From NCBI RefSeq assembly GCF_000423925.1, contig NZ_AUIX01000009.1:124001-188000 (forward strand): a stretch of 64,000 nucleotides of DNA. Direction: 5' to 3'. The stretch comes from Butyrivibrio sp. VCD2006 (GTDB lineage Bacteria > Bacillota > Clostridia > Lachnospirales > Lachnospiraceae). Position 1 is the stretch's first letter. Each line of letters starts with the position of its first letter. Both the position numbers and the translations under genes were made by a program. Of this stretch, positions 33,104 to 41,863 are shown piece by piece. The notes under the pieces are model-generated. The model searched no databases, was not told the DNA's origin, and saw only the letters and a program-made list of their open reading frames with translations.

Positions 33104-34744
33104 ATGATCAGTGCAAACAATGTCACACTTAGAGTTGGTAAAAAGGCTCTTTTTGAAGATGTTAATATCAAATTCACCGAGGGTAACTGCTATGGTATCA
33201 TCGGTGCTAACGGAGCAGGAAAATCTACTTTCCTTAAGATATTATCAGGAAGACTTGAGACCACAAACGGAGATGTAGTAATAACTCCCGGCCAGCGTCT
33301 TTCATTCCTGGAGCAGGACCACTTCAAATATGATGAGTTTACTGTTCTTGATACTGTTATCATGGGTAACGCCCGACTTTATGAGATCATGAAGGAAAAG
33401 GACGCTATCTATGCTAAAGAAGACTTCACAGATGAGGACGGAATCAGAGCCAGTGAGCTTGAAGCCGAGTTTGCCGAGATGAATGGATGGGAAGCTGAAT
33501 CTGATGCAGAGAGCCTTCTTAACGGACTTGGAATCGAAACCGATCTTCACTATAAGCAGATGAGCGAACTTGATGGTAATCAGAAGGTTAAGGTGCTTCT
33601 TGCAAGAGCACTGTTCGGTAACCCTGATATCCTTCTTCTCGACGAGCCTACCAACCACTTGGATATGGATGCTATCGCATGGCTTGAGGAGTTCCTTATC
33701 AACTTTGAGAATACAGTTATCGTCGTATCCCACGACAGATACTTCCTTAATAAGGTATGTACCCATATTGCTGATATCGATTACAGCAAGATTCAGCTCT
33801 ATGCAGGTAACTATGACTTCTGGTATGAGTCATCACAGCTCATGATTCGTCAGATGAAGGAAGCAAATAAGAAGAAGGAAGAGCAGATCAAGGAACTTAA
33901 AGAGTTCATTGCTAGATTCTCTGCTAATGCCAGTAAGAGTAAGCAGGCTACTTCCCGCAAGAAAGCCCTTGAGAAAATCGAGCTTGATACAATTAAGCCT
34001 TCTTCAAGAAAGTATCCTTACATCGATTTCAGACCTGAGAGAGAAATCGGTAATGAGGTTCTTACTGTTGATGGAATCAGTAAAACAATTAATGGTGAGA
34101 AGGTTCTTGATAAAATATCATTTGTTGTTCAGCACGATGACAAGATAGCATTTGTTGGAGGAAACGAGCTTGCTAAGACAACTCTTTTCCAGATACTTAC
34201 AGGTGAGCTTGAGCCCGATGAGGGAACCTACAAGTGGGGTGTAACAACTTCACAGGCATATTTCCCCAAGGATAACTCTCATGAGTTCGATAATGATTAC
34301 ACAATCACCGAGTGGCTCACTGGCTATTCAGAGATCAAGGATGTTACTTATGTCCGCGGTTTCCTTGGCCGTATGCTTTTTGCAGGTGAGGATGGTGTTA
34401 AAAAGGTTAAGGTATTGTCCGGAGGTGAGAAGGTTCGCTGCATGCTCAGTAAGATGATGATCAGCGGTGCTAACTGCCTTATCTTTGATGAACCTACCAA
34501 CCACCTTGATATGGAATCAATCACAGCTCTTAACCAGGGTATGATCAAGTTCCCCGGAGTTGAGCTTTTTGCCTGCCGTGACCACCAGGTCGTTCAGACA
34601 ACAGCAAACAGAATAATGGAAATCCTGCCTGATGGCTCGCTTATCGACAAGCGTTCTACTTATGACGAGTACCTTGAGAGCGATGCAATGGCAAGAAAGC
34701 GTACAGTTTACAGTACTAACGAAGATGAAGATAATGATGACTGA
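33104..34744 (+). CDS. ABC-F family ATPase (YbiT-like)
   Basis: 546 residues with two ABC domains in one chain and no membrane part. ABC1 has Walker A GANGAGKST, signature LDGNQ in place of LSGGQ, and Walker B ILLLDEPTNHLD with VSHDRYF. The ABC-F linker (residues about 245-290, Lys/Glu-rich) follows. ABC2 has Walker A GGNELAKTT (the usual GxxGxGKT is changed but the Lys is kept), signature LSGGEK, Walker B DEPTNHLD, and CRDHQV where SHDHQ is usual. ABC-F proteins bind the ribosome and rescue or tune translation; some give antibiotic resistance. The altered motifs also occur in Firmicute YbiT relatives, so it need not be inactive. Confidence 0.9.
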   Translation: MISANNVTLRVGKKALFEDVNIKFTEGNCYGIIGANGAGKSTFLKILSGRLETTNGDVVITPGQRLSFLEQDHFKYDEFTVLDTVIMGNARLYEIMKEKDAIYAKEDFTDEDGIRASELEAEFAEMNGWEAESDAESLLNGLGIETDLHYKQMSELDGNQKVKVLLARALFGNPDILLLDEPTNHLDMDAIAWLEEFLINFENTVIVVSHDRYFLNKVCTHIADIDYSKIQLYAGNYDFWYESSQLMIRQMKEANKKKEEQIKELKEFIARFSANASKSKQATSRKKALEKIELDTIKPSSRKYPYIDFRPEREIGNEVLTVDGISKTINGEKVLDKISFVVQHDDKIAFVGGNELAKTTLFQILTGELEPDEGTYKWGVTTSQAYFPKDNSHEFDNDYTITEWLTGYSEIKDVTYVRGFLGRMLFAGEDGVKKVKVLSGGEKVRCMLSKMMISGANCLIFDEPTNHLDMESITALNQGMIKFPGVELFACRDHQVVQTTANRIMEILPDGSLIDKRSTYDEYLESDAMARKRTVYSTNEDEDNDD

Positions 34745-34802
34745 TTTTTCAGATATCATATAAATTGTTAACAGCGCAAAGCGCCTAAAGGGAGGAGTAA
34801 TT

Positions 34803-35672
34803 ATGCAGGAATACAGTCCGGTAAAAGAAGGAAAAGTACGTGAGATTTATGATGTGGGTGATGCCCTTATCATGGTAGCTACTGACAGAATCTCAGCATT
34901 CGACGTTATTCTTAAGAATAAGGTTGAAAAAAAGGGTACAGTTCTTACCCAGATGTCAAAGTTTTGGTTTGACTATACTAAGGATATCGTAAGCAATCAC
35001 ATGATCAGCACAGATACAGCTGATATGCCTGAATTTTTCAGAAAGCCCGAATTTACTGGAAACAGTATGCTCTGCAAGAAGCTTACAATGCTTCCCATCG
35101 AGTGCATTGTTCGCGGATATATAACAGGAAGCGGATGGAACAGCTACAGGGAGAATGGCACAGTATGTGGTATAAAGCTCCCTGAGGGACTTAAAGAGTG
35201 CGATAAGCTCCCTGAACCCATCTACACTCCTTCAACTAAGGCTGAGATCGGTGACCATGATGAGAATATCGATTTTGAGCGTTCTGTAGAAGTTCTGGAA
35301 AGAGACTTCCCCGGACATGGACAGGAATATGCAGAGAAGCTTCGCGACTATACTATTGCACTTTATAAAAAGTGTGCTGATTATGCACTTACTCGCGGAA
35401 TCATCATCGCTGATACCAAGTTTGAGTTTGGCCTTAACGAAGAAGGTGAAGTAGTGCTTGCTGATGAGATGCTCACTCCTGATAGCAGCCGTTTCTGGCC
35501 GGTAGAAGGATATGAGCACGGTAAATCACAGCCCTCTTTTGATAAGCAGTTCGTAAGAGACTGGCTCAAGGCTAATCCGGAGAGCGACTATAACCTTCCT
35601 TCAGACGTAATCGATAAGACAATTGCAAAATATGAAGAAGCATATGAGCTTCTGACAGGCAAGAAACTCTAA
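34803..35672 (+). CDS. purC: SAICAR synthase
   Basis: 289 residues. It joins aspartate to CAIR in purine synthesis. The opening YSPVKEGKVREIYDVGD, the ATDRISAFDV loop, IECIVRGYITGSGW, IADTKFEFG and DEMLTPDSSRFWP are all present. The length is that of the longer (yeast-like) PurC form. GGGAGGAG precedes the ATG. No purine riboswitch fits in the 58 bases before it. Single gene ended by the terminator at 35681. Confidence 0.95.
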   Translation: MQEYSPVKEGKVREIYDVGDALIMVATDRISAFDVILKNKVEKKGTVLTQMSKFWFDYTKDIVSNHMISTDTADMPEFFRKPEFTGNSMLCKKLTMLPIECIVRGYITGSGWNSYRENGTVCGIKLPEGLKECDKLPEPIYTPSTKAEIGDHDENIDFERSVEVLERDFPGHGQEYAEKLRDYTIALYKKCADYALTRGIIIADTKFEFGLNEEGEVVLADEMLTPDSSRFWPVEGYEHGKSQPSFDKQFVRDWLKANPESDYNLPSDVIDKTIAKYEEAYELLTGKKL

Positions 35673-35680
35673 TAATTTTA

Positions 35681-35728
35681 CCCGCTCCGGTATGTTGCTT
35701 TATTACATATTAGGAGCGGGATTTTTTT
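35681..35728 (+). terminator. Terminator after purC
   Basis: CCCGCTCC (35681-35688) pairs with GGAGCGGG (35713-35720), followed by ATTTTTTT. Confidence 0.85.
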
Positions 35729-35792
35729 GCTGCATTCTCTATGTTGGGAATGATTATTTTGCTGTATTTTCCATATTTGTAGCATTGATTTT

Positions 35793-35802
35793 TTGCTATA
35801 AT
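35793..35802 (+). promoter_or_regulatory. Extended -10 promoter of the TIR-RyR cassette
   Basis: TTTTGCTATAAT gives TG-N-TATAAT (TATAAT at 35797-35802) without a good -35. It lies about 45 bases ahead of the TIR gene start and is the only promoter-like site seen for both genes. Confidence 0.55.
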
Positions 35803-35848
35803 ATGCAACTGAGGGGAACTAAAAATATAAATGGGGAGTTTTTTGGGG

Positions 35849-38800
35849 ATGAGATATGATGCTTTTATAAGCTACAGGCATGCACCTCTTGATATGGAGG
35901 TTGCAAAGAAAATTCACACAGGACTTGAGACCTATAAAATACCGAGGTCAGTCCAGAACAAAACTGGGAAAAAGAAGATGGGCAGAGTTTTCAGAGATCA
36001 GGAAGAACTGCCCATAGGAAGTGATCTTGATGACAACATTTCCACGGCACTTGCCGAGTCAAAATATCTGATAGTCATCTGTTCTCCACGAACACCGGAA
36101 TCTTACTGGGTATGTAAGGAAATAGAAAACTTCATAAAGATGCATGACAGAAATCATGTGCTCGCTGTACTTATTGAAGGAGAGCCTGCGGAGTCATTCC
36201 CGCCACAGCTCCTTACAGATGAGGATGGCAATCCTGTTGAGCCTCTTGCAGCCGATGTCAGAGGAGCAGATAAGAAGGAGAGAAATCATAAATATAAGAC
36301 AGAACTCCTTCGTCTTGCTGCGCCTGTAATCGGATGCACATATGATGAGCTCAGACAGCGTCATAGAGAGCGTGTGATCAGAAAAACAGTTACTCTTGCT
36401 TCAGCTGCAGCAGGAGTAATTGCTGTGTCCGGAATGTCATTTGGTATATATAATGCTAATGTTGCGGCAAAGATGAAACAGCTTGCTAACGAGAAGAGTC
36501 AACTCGCTGATGAGAAAAGTAAGCTTGCCGAAGAGAAGAGCCAGATGGCTGATGAGATAACCGAGCAGTACAAGGGAAAGCAGGAAAATCAGTCAAGGTT
36601 CTATGCTGAAGAGGCTTTGTCATTATTTAACGCGGGTAATCGTGCGGACGCTGTCCTCGTGGCTAAAGAGGGGCTTCCCTCTGAAGGAAATGAGCGCCCT
36701 TACGTAGCAGAATCGGAATATGCTCTTGCAACAACACTATATGCATACGATTGCGGTAAGAACGTATCTTTTGAAAGGAATCTGTCTCACTCTCTGCCAA
36801 TTTCATACATGGAGAGAACGGATGACTTTAAAAGACTTGTTACAATCGATAATGGTGGTAAGGTTTATGTATGGAATTCTGAGGACTGGTCACTTGAATT
36901 AACAATAGAACCAAGTGTAAACAGTAGTAACTATTTTGAATCTGTTGTATGCGCAGATGCTGATGATACAGGTCTCTATGTTGCTACAAGCAAAAGTCTT
37001 ACAAAATATGGCTATGATGGAAATGTAATATTCACAAAGGACTTTGATTCTTATATATCAAAGAGCGATGTTTTAATTGACAGGAATGAGATTTTTGTTG
37101 CCTGCTATGACGAGATAGTAAGGCTTAATCCTGAAAACGGCGATGTGATTTCAACTATTCCCAATAACAGTGATCTGTCATTCTCTAAAGAGGGACGATA
37201 CTATAAGGCAGACGGACTTTATATTATTGGTCATGGATTAAGTGATGAAGGGAACACCTTAGTATCATTTGTTGATCTTGATAACAATACGACTGTAGAC
37301 ACACAGGTGTCTACCGGCTTTATTCTGGATTTTTGTAAAACGGATAACGGCAATTATGCTTTCCTGAGCGGCAACTCCGATATGATCGAATCAGGAGTCA
37401 CAGATATGATTGTCGATCTGATTGATAAAAACGGTAACGTTCTGTGGTCAAAAAGAATAGATGCTAATGTAAGGGAAGTTTTGACCTTTGATTCAATCAT
37501 AATGTCCCACTCATATGAGGAAGGCGGTAAAACGCAGAGTGATGTTGTTGTCACTATTGAGTCTGATGCCTTTACGCTGGATGAGGAAACAGGTGAAACC
37601 AGAGTGCGCTTTAATCTTCCCGGTCAGGCAAAAATGGTAGCGCTTTCATCCGGTAATTCTTTTGGAAGAGTTGGTTATAGATCGGGAAATATTGATTTCG
37701 TAAACTTTGAAACAGGACAGATACACTCGGAATTCAATTTCCAGACTAATGCTTCAATCAGAGATTCAGTACTTTATAGTAATGCAATAGTTTTCAGCTC
37801 ATTCTCTTCACCGGATTTACATGTTCTGACATGGCATGAAGCGCCTGATTCAGAGGAGTTCCTTAATTTTGACTACAATGTGAAATCATACAACGTTTCG
37901 CCTGATTCTGAGTATTTTTCCCTGGGGGCAGCTGAATTTGTAGGAGCGGTTACTATCTTTGACAAGAATGGGGAAGAAGTTTATACAACCGAAGATGATG
38001 CCGATGTTGATGCAGTATTCTTCTCACAGGATAAAGCATATTTTGATGACAGAGGATGCTTTTGGGCTGTAGATCTTGCTCAAAAAAGTGCTGAGAAGAT
38101 AATGCTTGCTGATTATGGTTTTGATTTTACTCTTTACGATATGTCTATATCTAAAGATGGAAAAACAGCTGCATTTTGGACATCGCACGATGCACTTATC
38201 TTTGATCTTGAGAATAAAACTAAAATTTGTCAGAGCAGGGCAGAGGGCAAAATAGGCTATATTATTCCGGCTTCGGATGGAAAAACAGTATATATTTCCG
38301 AGGCAGGAGAAAACCTGTACGCTTATGATTGTGTAGCAGAAGAAGCAACCTATGTTAAGGATGACATGTTCCGTACCATTTCTGATGGCTATGGATGTAA
38401 ATTCATGGATCTAAGTAAGGATGGTAAGTACATTGCATTATGTTGCCTGGATGGTAAGATGAGAGTGGCTGATACAACAACCATGGAAACAGTTACAGAA
38501 ATCGATATGGCTGCATATTACTATCCGTTTGTTTCCTTCACGGATGATGGTAAACACCTTGTAATGCAGGGTGATGATTATAATGTTATTATCTGCGAGA
38601 CTAAGACAGGCGAGATTGTAAGTAAAATGGAAGCAAACGGTCTTTTGAAATACATAGTCTGCGATGAAGACAGTGATATTCTTGCTGTTGCATTTGGCGG
38701 AGGCCTCTTGTTATACAATACCAAAAGCTATGGCTGCGTCGCTTCTGTTGAAGAGGGACTGGTATATTTAGGAGGAGACAATTCAATACTCCTTACAAAT

Positions 38801-38923
38801 GACCATAAGATTGTTAATCGCATTCATTATAAGAACTATACAGAATTACTTGCTGAAGCAGATAAACAATTTGGTAATTCAACCTTAAGTGCCGAGAAAA
38901 AGTTACAATATAACATCAATTGA
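35849..38923 (+). CDS. TIR-domain membrane protein with coiled coil and beta-propeller
   Basis: 1,024 residues from the ATG at 35849, which follows GGGGAG and gives the canonical TIR opening MRYDAFISYRHA; the ATG at 35831 is less likely. TIR spans about residues 1-140, with FRDQEELPIG (BB-loop region), YLIVICSPRTPESYW and the putative catalytic Glu in WVCKEIENF (E91). A helper region (ADVRGADKKERNHKYKTELLRL) precedes one membrane helix (about 181-205) and four heptads (LANEKSQ, LADEKSK, LAEEKSQ, MADEITE). The rest, about 290 to the end, looks like WD40/PQQ-type propeller blades. TIR enzymes can cleave NAD or make cyclic ADP-ribose signals. The partner gene starts 31 bases downstream. Confidence 0.87.
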   Translation: MRYDAFISYRHAPLDMEVAKKIHTGLETYKIPRSVQNKTGKKKMGRVFRDQEELPIGSDLDDNISTALAESKYLIVICSPRTPESYWVCKEIENFIKMHDRNHVLAVLIEGEPAESFPPQLLTDEDGNPVEPLAADVRGADKKERNHKYKTELLRLAAPVIGCTYDELRQRHRERVIRKTVTLASAAAGVIAVSGMSFGIYNANVAAKMKQLANEKSQLADEKSKLAEEKSQMADEITEQYKGKQENQSRFYAEEALSLFNAGNRADAVLVAKEGLPSEGNERPYVAESEYALATTLYAYDCGKNVSFERNLSHSLPISYMERTDDFKRLVTIDNGGKVYVWNSEDWSLELTIEPSVNSSNYFESVVCADADDTGLYVATSKSLTKYGYDGNVIFTKDFDSYISKSDVLIDRNEIFVACYDEIVRLNPENGDVISTIPNNSDLSFSKEGRYYKADGLYIIGHGLSDEGNTLVSFVDLDNNTTVDTQVSTGFILDFCKTDNGNYAFLSGNSDMIESGVTDMIVDLIDKNGNVLWSKRIDANVREVLTFDSIIMSHSYEEGGKTQSDVVVTIESDAFTLDEETGETRVRFNLPGQAKMVALSSGNSFGRVGYRSGNIDFVNFETGQIHSEFNFQTNASIRDSVLYSNAIVFSSFSSPDLHVLTWHEAPDSEEFLNFDYNVKSYNVSPDSEYFSLGAAEFVGAVTIFDKNGEEVYTTEDDADVDAVFFSQDKAYFDDRGCFWAVDLAQKSAEKIMLADYGFDFTLYDMSISKDGKTAAFWTSHDALIFDLENKTKICQSRAEGKIGYIIPASDGKTVYISEAGENLYAYDCVAEEATYVKDDMFRTISDGYGCKFMDLSKDGKYIALCCLDGKMRVADTTTMETVTEIDMAAYYYPFVSFTDDGKHLVMQGDDYNVIICETKTGEIVSKMEANGLLKYIVCDEDSDILAVAFGGGLLLYNTKSYGCVASVEEGLVYLGGDNSILLTNDHKIVNRIHYKNYTELLAEADKQFGNSTLSAEKKLQYNIN

Positions 38924-38954
38924 GTATTTAGTAAAAAACTAAGGATCAGATGGT

Positions 38955-40769
38955 ATGGAAAGTATTTTTATTATATTGATCGCGGGTACAATTTTCTTTT
39001 CGATTGCGCTGTGGCTTGCTGTGGATGCTGAACATGTATCCCAGTGGATGGAAATAGCATTTTTGATCGCTATCATGGGAGGACTTGGCATATATGGAAC
39101 CATAAACTCCAATATATATGGAGCGCAACCTATAAGTGCTGTCCTGAGAACAGTTGTTGACCTGGGAAGAATGTTCGGAAATCCAGGTGGTGATAACTAT
39201 GAAAAGTTCACCAGAATTGTGGGAACGAGTCCTGTATTTACGACATTTTTCTGGACAATACATTTTTTTGCATACTATGCGTTAGTAAGTGCAATAGTTC
39301 TCTTCATCGGAAAAGATGTATTAAGACGTCTTCGTATGTTCTTACTGCGGATTCGCGATGTAGAGATTATTTACGGAATAAATGAGCACACGATCGAAAT
39401 CGGAAGAGAGCTTTTGAAAAACGGAAAAACATCAGTTGCTTTTATTGGAAACGGAACTGACTATGATGCAACTATTCGAAAGATGGGCGGAGTATGGTTT
39501 CCGGATAATGCGGAGGCAGTGCCTACTAAAAAGTTCTTAAAAAAGTTTTCAATAAAAAGAAACGATGGAAAAGTACGCCTTAGCGCTTTGTCTGATAATG
39601 AGGACCTTAATTACGATTATGCTCTTAAGATGATGTATGCTTTAAAGGCACTTAATATTGATCCATCTCAGTCTGAGCTTGTACTTCTTGGACATGAAGA
39701 TATTGAAAGCAACAATTTGCAGGCAGTAGGCGATAAATATGGATTCGGAAGTACCTACACATTCAATAAATCAGAGCTGACTGCCAGAATGCTTCTTAGA
39801 AAATATCCTGTAAGCGATACGGTAAACTTTGATACAAACGGTAAGGCAGAGAACAATGTAGATATCGTAATAATTGGTTTTGGCCATGTCGGACAGGAGC
39901 TTCTTAAAAGAATTGTCGCATGCGGACAGTTTGAAGGCAGCAACTTTCAGGTGAAGGTTTTTGATCCTGATATCAGTAAAAAGGATGGCTTTTTCAAAGA
40001 ACAATATGCTGAAATGCTCAGCAATTATGATATAAGCTTTGAGCCATACGATGGAAGAAGCAGCATGCTAACTGATTATGTGAAGAATAATTCAGATGCC
40101 ATTACCAGTGTTTATATTGCTGTCGGCAATGAGACAGCCGGAAGAGAGATGGCATATGGAATAATTGATATCATGATGAAGAATGGAAGATATGCACCTG
40201 TTTTCCAGTGCTGCGTTGATAAAGTCATTCTTTACAAAAATGACATGCGAAGCGAAATAACCAAAACCTTTGAACCTGCGATAATTTACGGAAGATCACT
40301 TGATAAGCTTGCAAAAGAAATAAATCATTTTTACAGAGGTGATTCTGAATCTGCCGATGAGCAGTGGAATAACTGTACATATTTCGACAGAATGAGCTGC
40401 AGAGCCAGTGCGGATTATCTTTCAGGCTTGCTTCGCCAGGTTGGATTGACAGCTTTTGAGAAGCCGGGGGATGAGTGCATGGAGAACCTTGCCAAATCAG
40501 AGCATAAGAGATGGTGTGCTTTCCACTACTCAATGGGCTACAAGTGCATGACTAAGGAAGAAATAGGCAAACGCGCAGATCTATATCGAAACGACAATAC
40601 TATCAGAATTACAAAAGACAACAAAAACAAGCTTCATGCGTGTCTTATTCCATGGGATGAACTTGATGAATTATCAAGTTATGAGAACTCTGTGACCGGA
40701 AAAAACGTAGATTATAAGCAAATGGACAGAGACAATATAGTAACTATGATCAACTTGATATGCAAATAA
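38955..40769 (+). CDS. Membrane protein with TrkA-N-type Rossmann folds and a RyR domain
   Basis: 604 residues. Three membrane helices lie in residues 1-125 (SIFIILIAGTIFFSIALWLA, the MEIAFLIAIMGGLGIYG region, and FWTIHFFAYYALVSAIVLFIG). Two cytoplasmic Rossmann-type domains follow, one starting EIIYGINEHTIEIGRELL and the second VDIVIIGFGHVGQELL with a clear GxGxxG. Both resemble RCK/TrkA-N regulators of channels. The C-terminus (about 500-600) is a ryanodine-receptor (RyR) repeat: LAKSEHKRWCAFHYSMGYK, then HACLIPWDELDE. No potassium filter (TVGYG) is seen. It is probably a ligand-gated channel or channel regulator, co-transcribed with the TIR gene. Confidence 0.83.
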   Translation: MESIFIILIAGTIFFSIALWLAVDAEHVSQWMEIAFLIAIMGGLGIYGTINSNIYGAQPISAVLRTVVDLGRMFGNPGGDNYEKFTRIVGTSPVFTTFFWTIHFFAYYALVSAIVLFIGKDVLRRLRMFLLRIRDVEIIYGINEHTIEIGRELLKNGKTSVAFIGNGTDYDATIRKMGGVWFPDNAEAVPTKKFLKKFSIKRNDGKVRLSALSDNEDLNYDYALKMMYALKALNIDPSQSELVLLGHEDIESNNLQAVGDKYGFGSTYTFNKSELTARMLLRKYPVSDTVNFDTNGKAENNVDIVIIGFGHVGQELLKRIVACGQFEGSNFQVKVFDPDISKKDGFFKEQYAEMLSNYDISFEPYDGRSSMLTDYVKNNSDAITSVYIAVGNETAGREMAYGIIDIMMKNGRYAPVFQCCVDKVILYKNDMRSEITKTFEPAIIYGRSLDKLAKEINHFYRGDSESADEQWNNCTYFDRMSCRASADYLSGLLRQVGLTAFEKPGDECMENLAKSEHKRWCAFHYSMGYKCMTKEEIGKRADLYRNDNTIRITKDNKNKLHACLIPWDELDELSSYENSVTGKNVDYKQMDRDNIVTMINLICK

Positions 40770-40806
40770 TTATATAAAAAAACTATTGACATTTTATTTT
40801 TTTTAC

Positions 40807-40835
40807 TTGTCAAAAGCGTACTAAAATATTAAAAT
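40807..40835 (+). promoter_or_regulatory. Sigma-A promoter of the GDPD gene
   Basis: TTGTCA at 40807-40812, exactly 17 bases, TAAAAT at 40830-40835. It shows that the GDPD gene is a separate unit from the TIR-RyR cassette. Confidence 0.6.
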
Positions 40836-40879
40836 ATCATGGGCGTGATAAAAAGATCGTCAGCAGGAAGAAAAATAAA

Positions 40880-41767
40880 ATGATTTTTAAAGTTTTGATT
40901 GTTATTTTACTGGTTCTTGCCGCTCTTTACTTACTGGCTATTATGCCGGGGATGAGCAAGAAGACCATATCTGAAAAACTGCTTGTACAGAATCTATATG
41001 CACACCGAGGATTGCACGACAACCATACGGATGCACCTGAGAATTCTATGGCTGCATTTAGGAAGGCTGTCGAAAAAGGGTATGGAATAGAGTTGGATGT
41101 TCAGCTCACAAAAGACGGGATTCCCGTTGTTTTCCATGATTTTACATTGGCACGAGTTGCCAGATATGAAAAGGGCCATGAGGCCGCAGATGCCGTTAAA
41201 AACGAAGACGGCAGTTTGGGAGTAGCAGGTAAGGTTATAGACTACACCTATGAGGAACTATTACAGTTTCATCTTCTTGATTCAGATGAGAAGATACCGA
41301 GATTTGAAGATTTTCTCAATATGGTGGATGGGAGAGTACCACTCATTGTGGAGATTAAGATCGAGAGATTTGATCTTTCGGTTTGTCCCAAGGTTTATGA
41401 TCTTTTAAGCAGATATAAAGGTGTTTATTGTGTTGAGTCTTTCAATCCGCTGGGACTGTACTGGTTAAAGAAAAATCACAACGAGATTTTCAGAGGCCAG
41501 CTCTCAGAGGAGTTTTTCCATGAAATCGACAAGGTGATGCACACACCGCTTTACATTATGCTTGCATTCCTGATTTTTAACTTCCTCACAAAACCTGATT
41601 TTGTGGCATATAACCACAAGCATGCAGACAATTTGTCGAGGACGATCTGTCACAAACTTTACAAGAACACAGCGGCTGCCTGGACCATAAAAAGCCAGGA
41701 AGAGCTTGACAGAAACAGAGACAGATTCGACATCTTTATTTTTGAAGGATTTATTCCAAGTGTTTGA
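40880..41767 (+). CDS. Membrane-anchored glycerophosphodiester phosphodiesterase
   Basis: 295 residues. An N-terminal helix ([21 protein letters not shown]) anchors the enzyme. The GDPD motifs are [37 protein letters not shown] and the EIK strand. The second catalytic His (VVFHDF) and the metal ligands E-x-D are intact. The family splits glycerophosphodiesters to glycerol 3-phosphate plus an alcohol, or acts on teichoic or membrane lipids. A hydrophobic stretch ([14 protein letters not shown], about 228-242) suggests further membrane contact. It has its own promoter. Confidence 0.9.
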   Translation: MIFKVLIVILLVLAALYLLAIMPGMSKKTISEKLLVQNLYAHRGLHDNHTDAPENSMAAFRKAVEKGYGIELDVQLTKDGIPVVFHDFTLARVARYEKGHEAADAVKNEDGSLGVAGKVIDYTYEELLQFHLLDSDEKIPRFEDFLNMVDGRVPLIVEIKIERFDLSVCPKVYDLLSRYKGVYCVESFNPLGLYWLKKNHNEIFRGQLSEEFFHEIDKVMHTPLYIMLAFLIFNFLTKPDFVAYNHKHADNLSRTICHKLYKNTAAAWTIKSQEELDRNRDRFDIFIFEGFIPSV

Positions 41768-41827
41768 TAATTACTATGCACGACATAGTTAATTATAAAA
41801 AAATAGTAACATTTAATGGAAAGGGTT

Positions 41828-41850
41828 TTACCGAATCGAATAATCGGTAA
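41828..41850 (+). promoter_or_regulatory. Leader hairpin just before the ppdK ribosome site
   Basis: TTACCGA/TCGGTAA with a nine-base loop ends exactly where the AAGAAAGG ribosome site begins. It may stabilise this very highly expressed mRNA. An imperfect inverted repeat (TAATTACTATG/CATAGTTAATTA) is at 41768-41796. Confidence 0.45.
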
Positions 41851-41863
41851 GAAAGGTAGTGAA

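Noticed and set aside
33302..33766. 154-codon minus-strand frame inside the ABC-F gene
   Set aside because: Antisense to conserved ABC motifs, no start signals.
41768..41796. Terminator between GDPD and ppdK
   Set aside because: The inverted repeat is imperfect and followed by A-rich rather than T-rich sequence on the plus strand.
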